Shown here: positions 8,507 through 18,756 of the stretch, piece after piece
Position numbering within the stretch: the stretch's first letter is position 1
Layout: each line of letters opens with the position of its first letter
Origin: Nocardia wallacei
Lineage (GTDB): Bacteria > Actinomycetota > Actinomycetes > Mycobacteriales > Mycobacteriaceae
DNA length: 64,000 nt
Assembly (NCBI RefSeq): GCF_014466955.1
Contig: NZ_AP023396.1
Span: forward strand, 1,736,001-1,800,000
Reading direction: 5' to 3'
Program-made: the position numbers and the translations under genes
Notes under the pieces: model-generated
Told to the model about the DNA's origin: nothing
The model's database searches: none
The model's input: only the letters and a program-made list of their open reading frames with translations

Positions 8507-9522
8507 CAAGACAGCGAAGTTTTCTGGCGACCAGCGCAAAACTTATCGTGTCTGCCGTCGTGATCACTGTGCTGCTCGCGATCATCGTTCAGACGGTGCA
8601 ACGCCCCGTATCTGGAGACGTGGTAGAATTCTCGGCTGAATTCGTCGACGCGAACGGCCTCAAGGCCGGCGACGATGTCCGTATGGATGGTCTTCGAGTT
8701 GGCGAGGTACGATCGATTACCTTGGATGCCAGTGGTCGAGCGGTGGTTGGATTTGCGGTCCAGCGCAATCACCCGATCTACGAGAACACTGTGCTGGCGA
8801 TTCGCTATCAGAACCTCGTAGGACAGCGATATCTCGATGTTCAACAATCATCGCCGACCACAGCGGAGTTGACGGCCGGACATAAGATCGATATTGCCAA
8901 CACGATCCCGTCGTTCGACATTACGGATTTATTCAACGGCTTACAACCGGTACTCGCAGAGCTGTCGCCCGAAGCGGTGAACAAGTTCGCAGAGAACATG
9001 ATCGCTGTCATCGAGGGAGACGGAGCGGGCGTCGGTTCCGTCCTCGACTCTATCGAAGCCTTGTCCAACTATGCGCTGGACAGGCAAGCGGTAGTCACCG
9101 TTCTGGTCGGAAATCTCAAAGAGATATCCGACCATATCGGTGGCCGATCCTCGCATCTCGTCCGACTTGTCTCGGAGCTGGCCTCGGTTGTGTCCACGTT
9201 GCGTAGCAAGGTGGATGGAATTGTCGAATTCGCCCTCATGGCACCAGACGTGATCGCGCCATTGAACGGCCTTCTCGAGGCCTTCGGCTTGACGGCCGGA
9301 CCTAACGCCGATGCCGATGCCCTGTTGGGGGCAGTATTTCCGGACCCGGAACAGGCGGTCGAGGTGCTGCGGAAGCTGCCGGCCGTTCTCGAGACACTGA
9401 ATGCGTGGGTTCCCGCCGATGGACCGGTCATCAATCGTAACTGCTCGAACGGCAACGCCGAAGTTCCGGCGCCGTTACATGTGTTGATCAGTGGGCAAAG
9501 GATCTCGATATGCGAGCGGTGA
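8503..9522 (+). CDS. mceB: Mce family protein B
   Basis: The 339-residue product has an N-terminal membrane anchor (residues about 9-32) and an MCE domain with the characteristic ANGLKAGDDVRMDGLRVGEV and VGQRYLDVQ segments. A helical domain and a cysteine-containing C-terminus (NRNCSN, SICER) follow. It overlaps mceA by 4 bases and mceC by 13, so the genes are one transcript. It is expected to be an envelope component of the hetero-oligomeric Mce tube. Confidence 0.93.
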   Translation: MTRQRSFLATSAKLIVSAVVITVLLAIIVQTVQRPVSGDVVEFSAEFVDANGLKAGDDVRMDGLRVGEVRSITLDASGRAVVGFAVQRNHPIYENTVLAIRYQNLVGQRYLDVQQSSPTTAELTAGHKIDIANTIPSFDITDLFNGLQPVLAELSPEAVNKFAENMIAVIEGDGAGVGSVLDSIEALSNYALDRQAVVTVLVGNLKEISDHIGGRSSHLVRLVSELASVVSTLRSKVDGIVEFALMAPDVIAPLNGLLEAFGLTAGPNADADALLGAVFPDPEQAVEVLRKLPAVLETLNAWVPADGPVINRNCSNGNAEVPAPLHVLISGQRISICER

Positions 9523-10550
9523 TCAGTAAGCTATTCCGTGTTCGCGGGGGTACCGCGTTGCAGACGGTGAGTGCTCCCCTTCGAAGCATGGACCGAGAAT
9601 TGCGCTGGGCTGCCGTCGGGGCCGCAGTGATGGGAGCGGTCTTGACGGCGAGCGTAGTAGTCTACGTAGTACCTTTCGACGAGTCCACATACTGGGCGGA
9701 AATGCCGGAAGTGGGCTCGGTCAAGGTTGGCGATGACGTCCGAATCGCGGGTGTGCCGGTTGGTGCGGTGAAGTCCATCGAGCTGAGCCGAAGGAACGTT
9801 CGAATGAGCTTCACCGTCGACAGCGACATCTTCATCGGTGACCAGACGAGTCTCGATATCCGTATGCTGACACTGATCGGCGGCCGCTACCTCGCGGTGA
9901 CGCCGGCGGGGAATTCTGCGTTACACTCGTCCATTCCCGCCGAGAGGGTCCATCTTCCGTACAGCTTGGGTCGGACTTTTGAGGACGCGATTCGGCCGAT
10001 CGATGATATCGATGGCGATACGTTGCGGCAGAATTTGACGAACATGAACGCTGCGATTGCCAGTGGACCGTCCGGCATTCGCCGAGCAACAGAGGCATTC
10101 GGATCTCTGGTCGACATCCTCGACCGCCAGAACCGTGACATTTCGGACACGCTCGCGATGGCGGACGAGTATCTCGGCGCGATCAACGAGTCGAAGGCGA
10201 CACTCGGCGGAATGATCGACAGCGTCAATCTGATGGAGACAGTGGGCCTCGACAAAAAGGCCGAGATCTACGAAGCCGTCCGGCTGATGGACGAGCTTCT
10301 CGCGCGTATCGCGGGCCTCGAGCCGGCGTATCGATCCAGGTTGCAATCCGTTGCGCGAGCCCTGGCCGACGTCATCCCTGAGCTGGAACGTCTGGGTGAA
10401 GAAATGGGACAGGTTGTCACGAATACGCGCGACCTACTGGCGCGGCTCCAGCCGATCGCGTCGTCGAAGGATGGGCTCGTGGTCGACCAATCCGCGACAG
10501 TTGTCCAGGTACCGTCGGTGTGTATTCCGGTCCCCGGAAAGGAGTGCTGA
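9510..10550 (+). CDS. mceC: Mce family protein C
   Basis: This Mce protein has 346 residues. The first 35 residues are basic and precede the membrane segment (about 36-55), a longer cytoplasmic start than in the neighbouring Mce proteins. The MCE domain follows (VKVGDDVRIAGVPVGAV, then LTLIGGRYLAVTP), then a long helical domain and a C-terminal cysteine pair. The ATG at 9510 overlaps the end of mceB. It ends two bases before the start of mceD. Confidence 0.92.
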   Translation: MRAVISKLFRVRGGTALQTVSAPLRSMDRELRWAAVGAAVMGAVLTASVVVYVVPFDESTYWAEMPEVGSVKVGDDVRIAGVPVGAVKSIELSRRNVRMSFTVDSDIFIGDQTSLDIRMLTLIGGRYLAVTPAGNSALHSSIPAERVHLPYSLGRTFEDAIRPIDDIDGDTLRQNLTNMNAAIASGPSGIRRATEAFGSLVDILDRQNRDISDTLAMADEYLGAINESKATLGGMIDSVNLMETVGLDKKAEIYEAVRLMDELLARIAGLEPAYRSRLQSVARALADVIPELERLGEEMGQVVTNTRDLLARLQPIASSKDGLVVDQSATVVQVPSVCIPVPGKEC

Positions 10551-10552
10551 CG

Positions 10553-11656
10553 ATGAATAAGCTCTTGGCGTCCCGGGGTCTCATGTCCGTTCTCGGTGTC
10601 GCGGTCGTATGTGCAATTCTGATCGTCGGATACTTCGTGATCATCGAGCCTCCCAAGAGGATGCGTAGCTATTGCGCGAATATGCCGGATGCAATCGGCT
10701 TGTACGCCGGGAACCATGTCACCATGCGAGGGGTCAGAGTCGGCTCGGTGACGCGTATCGAACCTCATGGTGACATGGTCCGTGTCGAATTCGAGGTAGA
10801 GGTAAGCCATTCGCCCCGCGGTCAGGTGTCAGCTACCACCGTATCCGACACAATCGTCGCGGACCGATCGCTTGCATTACTCGATGACAGCGAAGCCGAG
10901 CATGAATGGGATTCTGGACAGTGCATTACCCGTACACTGACGCCAAAGAGCATGTCGCAGACTATGAATGCGCTGGGCAACCTCGCTGCAGAGATCACCG
11001 ATGGAAATGATTCGACACAGCGTGAAAGGCTTGCGGATGAGCTCGCGGCCTTAGATGCCGCATTATCCGGAACAGGACCTGAAATGAATGATACGATCCT
11101 CAAGTTGGGTCGTGCTCTCAATTCCCCCAATGCTGCTATCGGGCATATCGGTGCGCTTATCGACTCACTGCGATCATTATCGGACAGCATGGCCGGCGGA
11201 TGGGGCGATATCAAGGCCATGATCACTCGTCTGGCTCCAGGTCTCGAAGTGATCGATCATGGCATCTTTGAGCGCACCGTGTCGATTATCGATTCGTTGC
11301 GGATCATTGTGCCATGGTTGAACGAGATTACTTCAATGTTTGGTGACCAAATTCTCGAAGCGTTGAACGCGACAGTCCCATTAGCGCGTCTCGCCCGTGC
11401 GAATATCGGCTCGGTACAAGAAATAATCGACCTGACGCCACCGCTGGTGCAGGCTTTTCAGAGGGCGACGGCGCAGGAGGGTGGTTCACCGATCCTGACT
11501 TACGCGGCGCCGGTGGCTCAGCTGCCGCCGGCGGACGCAGAGCGGGTATGCGCGGCCATCGAGCGTGTCGTGCCAGGTAGCTGCAAGTCCGCTGAGAACG
11601 AGTTGGAGAAGGTTTCGGTTCTTCCGTTGATATTCGGGACGGCAGGTGCGCGGTGA
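10553..11656 (+). CDS. mceD: Mce family protein D
   Basis: The 367-residue Mce protein starts at ATG 10553, chosen because GGAAAGGAG lies about eight bases upstream; a frame extension to 10520 lies inside mceC. It has a membrane anchor at residues about 12-32. The MCE domain contains GLYAGNHVTMRGVRVGSV, and a C-terminal part carries two cysteines. Many MceD proteins carry a proline-rich tail, which is absent here. The stop overlaps the mceE start. Confidence 0.92.
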   Translation: MNKLLASRGLMSVLGVAVVCAILIVGYFVIIEPPKRMRSYCANMPDAIGLYAGNHVTMRGVRVGSVTRIEPHGDMVRVEFEVEVSHSPRGQVSATTVSDTIVADRSLALLDDSEAEHEWDSGQCITRTLTPKSMSQTMNALGNLAAEITDGNDSTQRERLADELAALDAALSGTGPEMNDTILKLGRALNSPNAAIGHIGALIDSLRSLSDSMAGGWGDIKAMITRLAPGLEVIDHGIFERTVSIIDSLRIIVPWLNEITSMFGDQILEALNATVPLARLARANIGSVQEIIDLTPPLVQAFQRATAQEGGSPILTYAAPVAQLPPADAERVCAAIERVVPGSCKSAENELEKVSVLPLIFGTAGAR

Positions 11657-12738
11657 TGGTTCTGCGACGAGTCGTATGGGCGCGATCTGCTCGTGAGCGT
11701 GGTGGTCGGTTCATCGCTGCGGCCGCGGTGGCAATGGTGTGCATAGTTCCCGGATGTGGATTCGATCCCGCGGAGGTTCCCGTTCCGGGGACCGGAATTT
11801 CTGGAGACCGGTACGGTATCCGGATTCTGTTCGCTGACGCCTTGAATCTGCCAGCGCGAGCGAAGGTTACAGTCGATGGTCTGCGAGCAGGGGTCGTGCG
11901 CGATGTGTCACTGGTCGACGCGGGCGAGGACCACGACGGGTATGTTGCCGTCGATGTCGACCTGATGGCGTCGGTTCGATTGCCGGTCGGCACCACCGCT
12001 GAACTCCGCCAGCCGACGATACTTGGCGATGTCTCCATCGCGCTGATGACTCCGCCGACCGGCACGCAGGATGCCCTTCCCCCGGGCGCCACCATCGGAT
12101 TGGACAAGACGAAGCCGCTGCTGCAGGTTGAGGACACCATGAACGTACTCGCGACCTTCGTCCAAGGAGGAGGGATTCAACAGGCTCAGGAGATAATGAA
12201 CCGCGTGAACGGGGTGCTGCCGATCGACACTCGGCAGACTGCTTCGATATCCGAGGTAGTCGGTGCGGATATCATTGACCTGGCCAACCACCTGGATGCC
12301 GTCGACGCAATGCTGAACGGTCTGCGCGCGAACACGGACGTGGTGCAGCGTAGAACCCCTGAACTGGAGTATTTGCTGACCGAGTCGGGGGTGAGTCAGG
12401 CCGCTGCTTCGATGACTTCCATGATCGGGTTGATCACGTTGTACGACGGATTCAAATTGCTCACAGAATCTCTCCGGTGGGTCGGCCCCCTGGCGCAATC
12501 GGGCAATGAGGCCGCACGTGCCTTCGTGCCGCTATTGTTCACTCGCCGCCCGCTTGATCTGAACGCCCCCTCGAATTTGAACAAAGCCGTGGCCATTTTG
12601 CGCGAAAAGGTTATTCCATTTGTTGAGCGCGGTCCGAAGGTTGATATTGTAGGCATTGAAGGCGTCGGCCCCATATCGGACGACGATCGGATAGACAGTA
12701 TTCTTGCGTCGCTGCGGATGATCGGAGTGGTTCGATGA
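11653..12738 (+). CDS. mceE: Mce family lipoprotein E
   Basis: This member is the lipoprotein of the set. A basic N-terminus and hydrophobic stretch lead to the lipobox VPGC at about residue 35, after which lipidation of the cysteine would anchor the mature protein. The MCE domain starts with NLPARAKVTVDGLRAGVV, and LRQPTILGDVSIAL is also typical. GTG at 11653 overlaps the mceD stop; ATG at 11656 is an equally good start one codon on. The length is 361 residues, normal for the family. It overlaps mceF by four bases. Confidence 0.93.
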   Translation: MMVLRRVVWARSARERGGRFIAAAAVAMVCIVPGCGFDPAEVPVPGTGISGDRYGIRILFADALNLPARAKVTVDGLRAGVVRDVSLVDAGEDHDGYVAVDVDLMASVRLPVGTTAELRQPTILGDVSIALMTPPTGTQDALPPGATIGLDKTKPLLQVEDTMNVLATFVQGGGIQQAQEIMNRVNGVLPIDTRQTASISEVVGADIIDLANHLDAVDAMLNGLRANTDVVQRRTPELEYLLTESGVSQAAASMTSMIGLITLYDGFKLLTESLRWVGPLAQSGNEAARAFVPLLFTRRPLDLNAPSNLNKAVAILREKVIPFVERGPKVDIVGIEGVGPISDDDRIDSILASLRMIGVVR

Positions 12739-13691
12739 AGTCGAGTTCCGTGCTATCCCTGGTGTCGATCGGAATCGTGCTGGTCTTGGGCACCGCATAC
12801 CTAGCATTCGGTGTGCTTCGAGTTGATTGGTTTTCTGGCAGGACTGTTGTGACCATGGCTCTGCCGAGGACCGGGAGTTTGCTACCCGGTTCCCCGGTCC
12901 TGTTGAGAGGAGTGAAGGTAGGAGAGATCGACTCTATCGACAAGGCCGAGCGTGGTGTCGAATTGGTGCTGGGTCTCGATCCCAAGTACAGGGTTCCTGC
13001 GACCGGCAGCGCTACTGTTGAGGACCTTTCGGGGTTGGGGGAGCCCTATATCGAGTTCGTACCGGATACTGATGCCGGGCCCTACCTGGCCGACGGTCAG
13101 CGTATCGACGCGGTTGAAGTGGTTCTACCCCGCTCGATACCTGATGTGGCGCATACTGTCACCCATCTGGTCGAGCAACTGAACCCACAGGCGATCAGCA
13201 ATATCGTCAAGACCTTGGATCAGACGTTGTCGGGAACGGAAGCCGTGATGCCGCGTCTGGCGGCATCGACAACGCTGCTTTCGGAAACGATTCTGAGTAG
13301 GTCACCCGAAATCCGTAATATCTTGACGAATTTGCAAACAATGGGTGCTGATATGGAGTGGGCCGAGGAGTCGATGACCGCCGCCGGCCCTCTGTGGGAG
13401 GAAGCCGGAGCGTGGGGCGCACTCATCGCGGACTCTCTGGCGCGACTGTCTCGAATCGGCAATATGCCCGGGGACTATATCGAAGGAAACGGACTTATTC
13501 CCTTCCTTGATAAAGTGACGTCTTACATCAATGAGATCGGCCCCGATCTTCGTGATCTGGTCCCGGCGGTACAGCCACTGGCGGAAAGCGCGTCGAACTC
13601 CATGGCGCAAATCAACATAAGCGACCTGATAGATCGTGCACTCAGTGTCACGGGGGACGGTGCTTTGCGAATGCGGATCGCCGTCAAATAG
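12735..13691 (+). CDS. mceF: Mce family protein F
   Basis: The last Mce protein of the operon has 318 residues, shorter than the usual 400-500. It has a membrane anchor (residues about 6-26) and an MCE domain with LLPGSPVLLRGVKVGEI and GLGEPYIEFVP. A helical domain without the usual long C-terminal extension follows. It overlaps mceE by four bases, and the next gene starts within about 30 bases. With the five other Mce proteins it would form the hexamer expected for actinobacterial Mce systems. Confidence 0.92.
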   Translation: MKSSSVLSLVSIGIVLVLGTAYLAFGVLRVDWFSGRTVVTMALPRTGSLLPGSPVLLRGVKVGEIDSIDKAERGVELVLGLDPKYRVPATGSATVEDLSGLGEPYIEFVPDTDAGPYLADGQRIDAVEVVLPRSIPDVAHTVTHLVEQLNPQAISNIVKTLDQTLSGTEAVMPRLAASTTLLSETILSRSPEIRNILTNLQTMGADMEWAEESMTAAGPLWEEAGAWGALIADSLARLSRIGNMPGDYIEGNGLIPFLDKVTSYINEIGPDLRDLVPAVQPLAESASNSMAQINISDLIDRALSVTGDGALRMRIAVK

Positions 13692-13723
13692 ATGTGAAAG
13701 AACGAGAGACACCGGAGCTGATT

Positions 13724-14359
13724 ATGCCCACAGAAGATTCTCATGATACTGACCGCGAAGCTGCGGAAGAAAAGCCGGTTGACGCGGGTGTGCCTCGGAC
13801 GTCGGTCAAGGGTGGCTCGAGCGCACGCGGGTCGGAGAGGTCGTTCTCGATAAGCCTGCGTTCTCTGGCCTTGGGAACCGCAGTAGCCCTCCTTGTTGTC
13901 GCGGTGGCCGTTTCGATTCCGTTGTGGCTCTCGGCTAGGAGCGAGTTGAAAGATCGGGACGCTGTCGTAGCCGCGGAGAAGCGCGCCGAAGAAGTAGCGT
14001 CTGAGTATGCAGTCGGAGCCTCGAATATCGACTATCAGAATTTCGACCAGTGGGTTCGTGGTTTGAAGTCCAACGTCTCGCCCGTTCTTGCAAACAAGTT
14101 CGATGCCACTGCTCCGCAGCTGAAAGAAATTGTGCTGCCACTGAAGTGGAGTTCTAGTGGAGTTCCCATCGCGGCGACAGTGCGCTCCGAACGATCGGGT
14201 GTCTATGTCGTCAATGTGTTCCTGAATGTGACATCGAAGAGTGCGCAGATACCGGAGGGTGCGCAAACGACTGTTACCTATACCGTAACAGTTGACAAGA
14301 ATCTGGATTGGAAGGTAACAGATGTCGGTGGTGTCGACTCGGCACTCCCGGCCAAATAG
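13724..14359 (+). CDS. Mce-associated membrane protein
   Basis: This 211-residue protein has an acidic, charged N-terminus of about 50 residues, one transmembrane helix (AVALLVVAVAVSIPLWL) and an extracellular domain of about 140 residues. That is the layout of Mce-associated (Mas/OmamA-like) proteins, which stabilise Mce complexes. ATG 13724 is preferred because CGGAG lies seven bases ahead; a GTG at 13694 in frame directly follows mceF. Only one such protein is present here, whereas several often follow mce operons. Confidence 0.85.
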   Translation: MPTEDSHDTDREAAEEKPVDAGVPRTSVKGGSSARGSERSFSISLRSLALGTAVALLVVAVAVSIPLWLSARSELKDRDAVVAAEKRAEEVASEYAVGASNIDYQNFDQWVRGLKSNVSPVLANKFDATAPQLKEIVLPLKWSSSGVPIAATVRSERSGVYVVNVFLNVTSKSAQIPEGAQTTVTYTVTVDKNLDWKVTDVGGVDSALPAK

Positions 14360-14395
14360 TCACCGGGGTTTTTCGACGTTGAGGAGCTTGGAATA

Positions 14396-15298
14396 ATGAC
14401 TTCGATTTCCAGCGCGGGTGTTCCCTGCCGCCGACTCGCTCTCACACGGGACGACGGTCCGACATTGCAGATCACCGAATGGGGCTCGCAGACCCCGCGA
14501 GTGACTATGGTCTTGACCCATGGACTCGCGTTGTCGCACGAGAGTTGGGAGGACGTTGCTCAGCTTGTGATCGCTGCGGACCCGACTATTCGCGTCGTCA
14601 CCTACGACCATCGGGGACACGGGGATTCGGAGTCGGCTCCGGCCAGCCTCGAGATTCTTGCGGACGATCTTGCGACTATTCTTTCGGAAACTGTGCCTAC
14701 GGGTCCGGTCGTATTGGGTGGTCATTCGATGGGAGGGATGACTCTCATGGCCTTGGCTGAACGTCACAGTGAGGTGCTCGGACCGAGAATCCTCGGCGTC
14801 GCGTTGGTGTCGACAGGGGCGGGCGATATTCTGGGAAATATGCTGCGCAGCAAATTCTGGCGAAGGCTGATAATGCTGGGTCTGGAGGCGCTACCCTATA
14901 TCAGGATTCCTTCCCGGCCGCTTTTCCTGATGCGGCAGTCGACACGAGGCATCCTATTCGGAGCGCGTCCTCGTCGGCACGATATGAACCGTGCTGTGCT
15001 GCAGCTCGCGAAGAGCAATTCTCGCAATGTCGCGGAGCTGACCCGTTCGATACTCTCTCACAAGCGTTACGGCGTGCTGGGCAGATTCAGCTGTCCCGTC
15101 GTCGTGCTGGTCGGGTCTCGTGACCGCCTGACCCCCGTTCATCACTCGCGTGCGCTTCGGCATCGTATTCCAGGGAGTCATTTGGTCATCTTCGAAAAGG
15201 CTGGGCACTACCTGCCCTACGAACGCAGCGGTGAGGTGGCCGTCCATCTCCTCGGATTGACTCGGGAAGCGCGCATACGCGAAGCAACCGTCGCATAG
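14396..15298 (+). CDS. Alpha/beta-hydrolase (lipase/esterase-like)
   Basis: The 300-residue product is a cytoplasmic alpha/beta-hydrolase. It shows the oxyanion region LTHGLALSHESW, the nucleophile elbow GHSMGG (serine near residue 109), a likely acid in GSRDRLTPVH and the catalytic histidine in KAGHYLPYE. It starts 36 bases after the Mce-associated gene and probably belongs to the same transcript. The context suggests hydrolysis of an ester of the imported lipid, but the substrate is not shown by the sequence. Confidence 0.85.
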   Translation: MTSISSAGVPCRRLALTRDDGPTLQITEWGSQTPRVTMVLTHGLALSHESWEDVAQLVIAADPTIRVVTYDHRGHGDSESAPASLEILADDLATILSETVPTGPVVLGGHSMGGMTLMALAERHSEVLGPRILGVALVSTGAGDILGNMLRSKFWRRLIMLGLEALPYIRIPSRPLFLMRQSTRGILFGARPRRHDMNRAVLQLAKSNSRNVAELTRSILSHKRYGVLGRFSCPVVVLVGSRDRLTPVHHSRALRHRIPGSHLVIFEKAGHYLPYERSGEVAVHLLGLTREARIREATVA

Positions 15299-15414
15299 CG
15301 GCATTAACATTCGTCATACGCTGAGGGTAACGATAGGCGAATAGTTCGCTATCAGAGCTTGATATCGGTCCGGGAACCGCGGAACGCCCTTTCTCAACAG
15401 CCGGATGATGACTG

Positions 15415-15779
15415 TCAGGGTAGTGGGTGCAGCCGCAGCGCGCTGGGGCCGATGTCGTATAGTCCAGCGCCGGCTGCCGGTGCCGCTAGTTATGGTCGGC
15501 TTTGAAGCCACCGATTTCAATGCGGGTTCCAGCTGGCTGTTTCAGCGGTTGCGGCCCGGCGCGCGGGTTCGCAACCTTGTTGTCGAACGTCTCGGCGAAG
15601 CTGTTGTTCAAGGTTGTGCCCGGCGGCAGGTACCGAGCTACAGAACATGCTGGTCACCATCATCGGTCCGCCGCCCCGGTTCTAGGTTGGACAACGGTCG
15701 GGAGATGATTTCGGTTGCCCTGCAACCAGTTCTGCGCCGACCGGGTCGGAGTATCCTGAGCGGTGACGGGACCCGGTAG
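15415..15779. pseudogene. IS3 transposase fragments in opposite orientations
   Basis: On the minus strand 15640-15415 encodes a relic of the OrfB C-terminus (YLPPGTTLNNSFAETFDN), similar to 1500-1760. Directly beside it, the plus strand 15680-15779 encodes the segment that normally precedes it (RLDNGREMISVALQ, then in another frame NQFCADRVGVS). Adjacent parts of one transposase are therefore inverted relative to each other. The segment was once part of an IS3 element and has been rearranged. Confidence 0.7.
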
Positions 15780-15789
15780 TCGGTCCGCC

Positions 15790-16885
15790 GCGTGTGAGAA
15801 CCAGTTGTAGGGGATGCAGGGTTGTAGCGTATCCGGCTGGGGCGTTGCAGCCCAGGCCGGAATCTCTTCGGCGGTGATTGTATTCTTCCTTCCAATCGCT
15901 GATCACGACGCGGGCTTGGGCCAACGACCAGAAGCTGTTGATGTTGGGGCATTCGTCGCGTCGGCGGCGGCTGAACCATTCAATGTAGCCGTTGCGGCAG
16001 GGTCGGCTAGTGTGACGAACGCTGAGCAGACCCGTTCCGCCGCCCAGTCGCCTGGCACGCGAAATTGGTCTGTTGCCGCAGCGCAGGGCGGCGGGGTAGT
16101 TGCGATCGACAGCGATTCGTTGATGAGTCCGTCGGCGGTGATCGATCGTTCCACCAGCCGGCCCAAGCATTCGCGGGTGTGTTTCATCGACGATGGAGAC
16201 GATCTGGACTGGGCGTGCGTCGTCGCTGGCATCGAATCGGAAGTCCACTGCCCATACACGGTTGGGTGCCCTTTGCCTCCGTCGTGGTGGTGGTTTCCAG
16301 GCGTTTCGGCGCCGCAGCGGCCCTCGTAATCCCTCGTCGCGCCAGAGGCGTTGGATTTTCTTGTGATTGACTGTCCAGCACTCGCTGCGGGCGCCGTGGT
16401 AGGCGCGGCGGAATCCTTGCCGTGGATGGGTTTCGTCCAGGCACGCAGCCATTCACGCAAAGCCGCATCGGGATGTGCGTTGGTGTCGGTGGTTCGAACG
16501 CGCCGTTGTGTACTTCGATGTTCGCCGGTAACCGGCAGGCGAACCTTTCGCGGACCCCGAGCACCCGCACCAGGTGCGCCACGGCCGCCCGCCGGCGTTC
16601 CGGGTCTAGAAGGTTCCCTTGGCGATCTCGTTCAATGCAGCTTTCTCTAGCTTCGCCTCGCCGAGAAGACTTTTCAGAGTGGAGTGTTCGCGTTCGGGGC
16701 CCTTCAACCGTTTGCCGTCGCCGGCCTTCAGCCCGCCGAACTGGTTGCGCCACCGTTAGTAGGTGGCCATGGTGATCTGCAGTGACGGCGACTTCCTTAT
16801 TCTCGCCCAGCAGGTGGACGGCCTTGCTCAGCTTGCGCACGGCCTGTGGAGGTGTGTGCCCTTTTCGTGTCGCCATAGTCATCGA
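15790..16885 (-). pseudogene. Second decayed IS3-family element
   Basis: Minus-strand frames carry a degenerate orfA (start near 16882, KLSKAVHLLGENKEVAV, and in another frame LNEIAKGTF near 16610) and a degenerate orfB. The orfB pieces are HPRQGFRRAYHGARSE, NRVWAVDFRFDASDDA and RVVISDWKEEYNHRRRDSG, with several frameshifts and a lost catalytic region. The order is that of a complete IS3 element about 1.1 kb long. No inverted repeats are obvious at the ends. It separates the mce operon from the MFS gene. Confidence 0.8.
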
Positions 16886-17064
16886 GCGTTCCTGCCCACT
16901 ACGTGGGCGGCAATGCTCTCACAGCCGCCGGACCAAATGTCATCGGGTCAGGTCAGACGAATTCGCAAAGCGCGCACCACTTGAACCTACCTATCCTCGA
17001 TGATCAGACACTGCCCATTCGACCTACGGGCCGCTATGCGATGCATGGGGGACAACGCAACTGA

Positions 17065-18738
17065 CTATGGATCGAGTGTTCGCCGCACTGATGCCATCGA
17101 TCGGTCATTGGCGTGGGCATCCGATCGACTGGTTCGAGCGGCGTGTGTAGGCCAGGGGAGGTGACGTCGGCGGCGCCGTCGGATACCGCTTTCGGCGGCT
17201 TTTCGTGGAGGGGAAAGTGGGACGAGGATCAGAACCCCGGCTATGGTGATCGCTGCCAGCGCGAGCGCCGAATGTTCCACCCCACTCCAAAAGGCATCCT
17301 TCGCATAGTCGGCGAGAGGCCTTCCTACATTACCGGCACGCTCAGCGACTTCGAGGGCACCGGCCAGGGAACTGCGGACCGGAGCGCGCGCGGGCTCGGG
17401 AAGGCGGTCCAGCACCTCGTTGATCCTCGAAGTATAGCTCGCGGACAAAATGCTACCGGAGACGGCAATGCCGATGGCCGCGCCGACTTCGCGAGTCGCG
17501 TCGTTGACCGCAGCGGATACCCCGTGCTTCTCCAACGGTGTGTCGAGCATGATCGCGTTGGTCGCGGGGGCGGCCGACAAGCCCAGCCCGGCGCTCATGA
17601 TCAACAGGGGCCAGAGAACGTCGAAGTACGACGAACCGGTGTCGAGGCGAAGGATGGCGAGTAAGCCGACGGCGATGGTCAGAAGACCGGTCGCTGTCGT
17701 CACCCGCAATCCCGCCCATGCAGCGATTGCCGGCGACACGAGTGACATCACGATAAGCGGAACGACCATCGGCGCCAGCGCCAGCGCCGAGCCGAGGGCA
17801 TCGAACCCGAGGATGAGCTGGAAGTGCTGTACCAGTAGGTACATCACACCGAAAGTCACGAGGAACTGGATGGTTATCGATAGCGCGCCGCTCGAGAAGC
17901 CCCGGCGGCGGAACAGGCTCACGTCCAGTAGCGGGTGCTCGGCACGCACCTCGGTGAGGATAAATGCCACGGTGCCGATTACTCCCGCCGCACCTGCGAC
18001 AAGAACCCGGACATCCGTCCAGCCGCGCGACGGACCCTCGATGACCGCGAACACCGACGTGCCGATGGCGAGCACGACCCAGAACATGCCGAAAAGATCG
18101 AACGGCGGGAGTTCGGCGTCCTGTGAATCAGGCACGGTGAAGGCCAGAACCAGCAGTAGTAGTGCGACGACGGTCAGACCGACGAAGATCGAATGCCACG
18201 ACCACTGGGTAAGAAGCAGACCGGATCCCACCATGCCGATCACGCCACCCGAGCCGGCGATCCCGGCCCAGACTCCGACCGCGTACGACCGCTTCTCCAC
18301 TGGGAGGTTGCTTGTCAGAAGCGAGAGGGTCGCCGGCATGACGAAAGCTGCTCCTGCGCCCGCCAAGGCCCGGGAGGCAATGAGTGCCGCAGGAGTATCG
18401 AGAAATACAGGCACAACTGAAGCGGCCGCGAAGACCGCCAGGCCGACGATTAGAACGCGTCGGCGCCCATACCGATCGCCGATCGCGCCAGCGGGCAAAA
18501 CCAAGCAGGCGAGGACCAGCGTGTATCCGTCGACGATCCATGTGAGAGCATTTTGATCTGCGCCGATGTCGAGCGCAAGGGCAGGCAGAGCGGTGTACAG
18601 CGCTGCCATGGCCGCAACAACCAATGCTACTGCGGCACAGGTTATGGCCAGCGTCCAAGCCGCGGAGTTGCGGTCGCGAAGCCGGTCTCCAAAGCTGATC
18701 ATGTCGGTATCCTGGTCCCTTCGGGGCGTCGTCGGCAT
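17065..18738 (-). CDS. MFS transporter, DHA2/14-TM drug exporter type
   Basis: The 557-residue protein has about fourteen hydrophobic segments and the major-facilitator loop signature DRYGRRRVLIVG after the second, plus WIVDGYTLVLACLVLPAG typical of the EmrB/QacA group. These are proton-driven exporters of drugs or lipophilic compounds. The C-terminal 40 residues are unusually arginine-rich and may have been altered near the IS relic. An internal ATG at 18702 is an alternative start. It follows the DUF4873-like gene by 18 bases and is probably co-transcribed with it. Confidence 0.9.
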   Translation of the reverse strand: MPTTPRRDQDTDMISFGDRLRDRNSAAWTLAITCAAVALVVAAMAALYTALPALALDIGADQNALTWIVDGYTLVLACLVLPAGAIGDRYGRRRVLIVGLAVFAAASVVPVFLDTPAALIASRALAGAGAAFVMPATLSLLTSNLPVEKRSYAVGVWAGIAGSGGVIGMVGSGLLLTQWSWHSIFVGLTVVALLLLVLAFTVPDSQDAELPPFDLFGMFWVVLAIGTSVFAVIEGPSRGWTDVRVLVAGAAGVIGTVAFILTEVRAEHPLLDVSLFRRRGFSSGALSITIQFLVTFGVMYLLVQHFQLILGFDALGSALALAPMVVPLIVMSLVSPAIAAWAGLRVTTATGLLTIAVGLLAILRLDTGSSYFDVLWPLLIMSAGLGLSAAPATNAIMLDTPLEKHGVSAAVNDATREVGAAIGIAVSGSILSASYTSRINEVLDRLPEPARAPVRSSLAGALEVAERAGNVGRPLADYAKDAFWSGVEHSALALAAITIAGVLILVPLSPPRKAAESGIRRRRRRHLPWPTHAARTSRSDAHANDRSMASVRRTLDP

Positions 18739-18756
18739 TCGCGTAGGTCCTACGGC

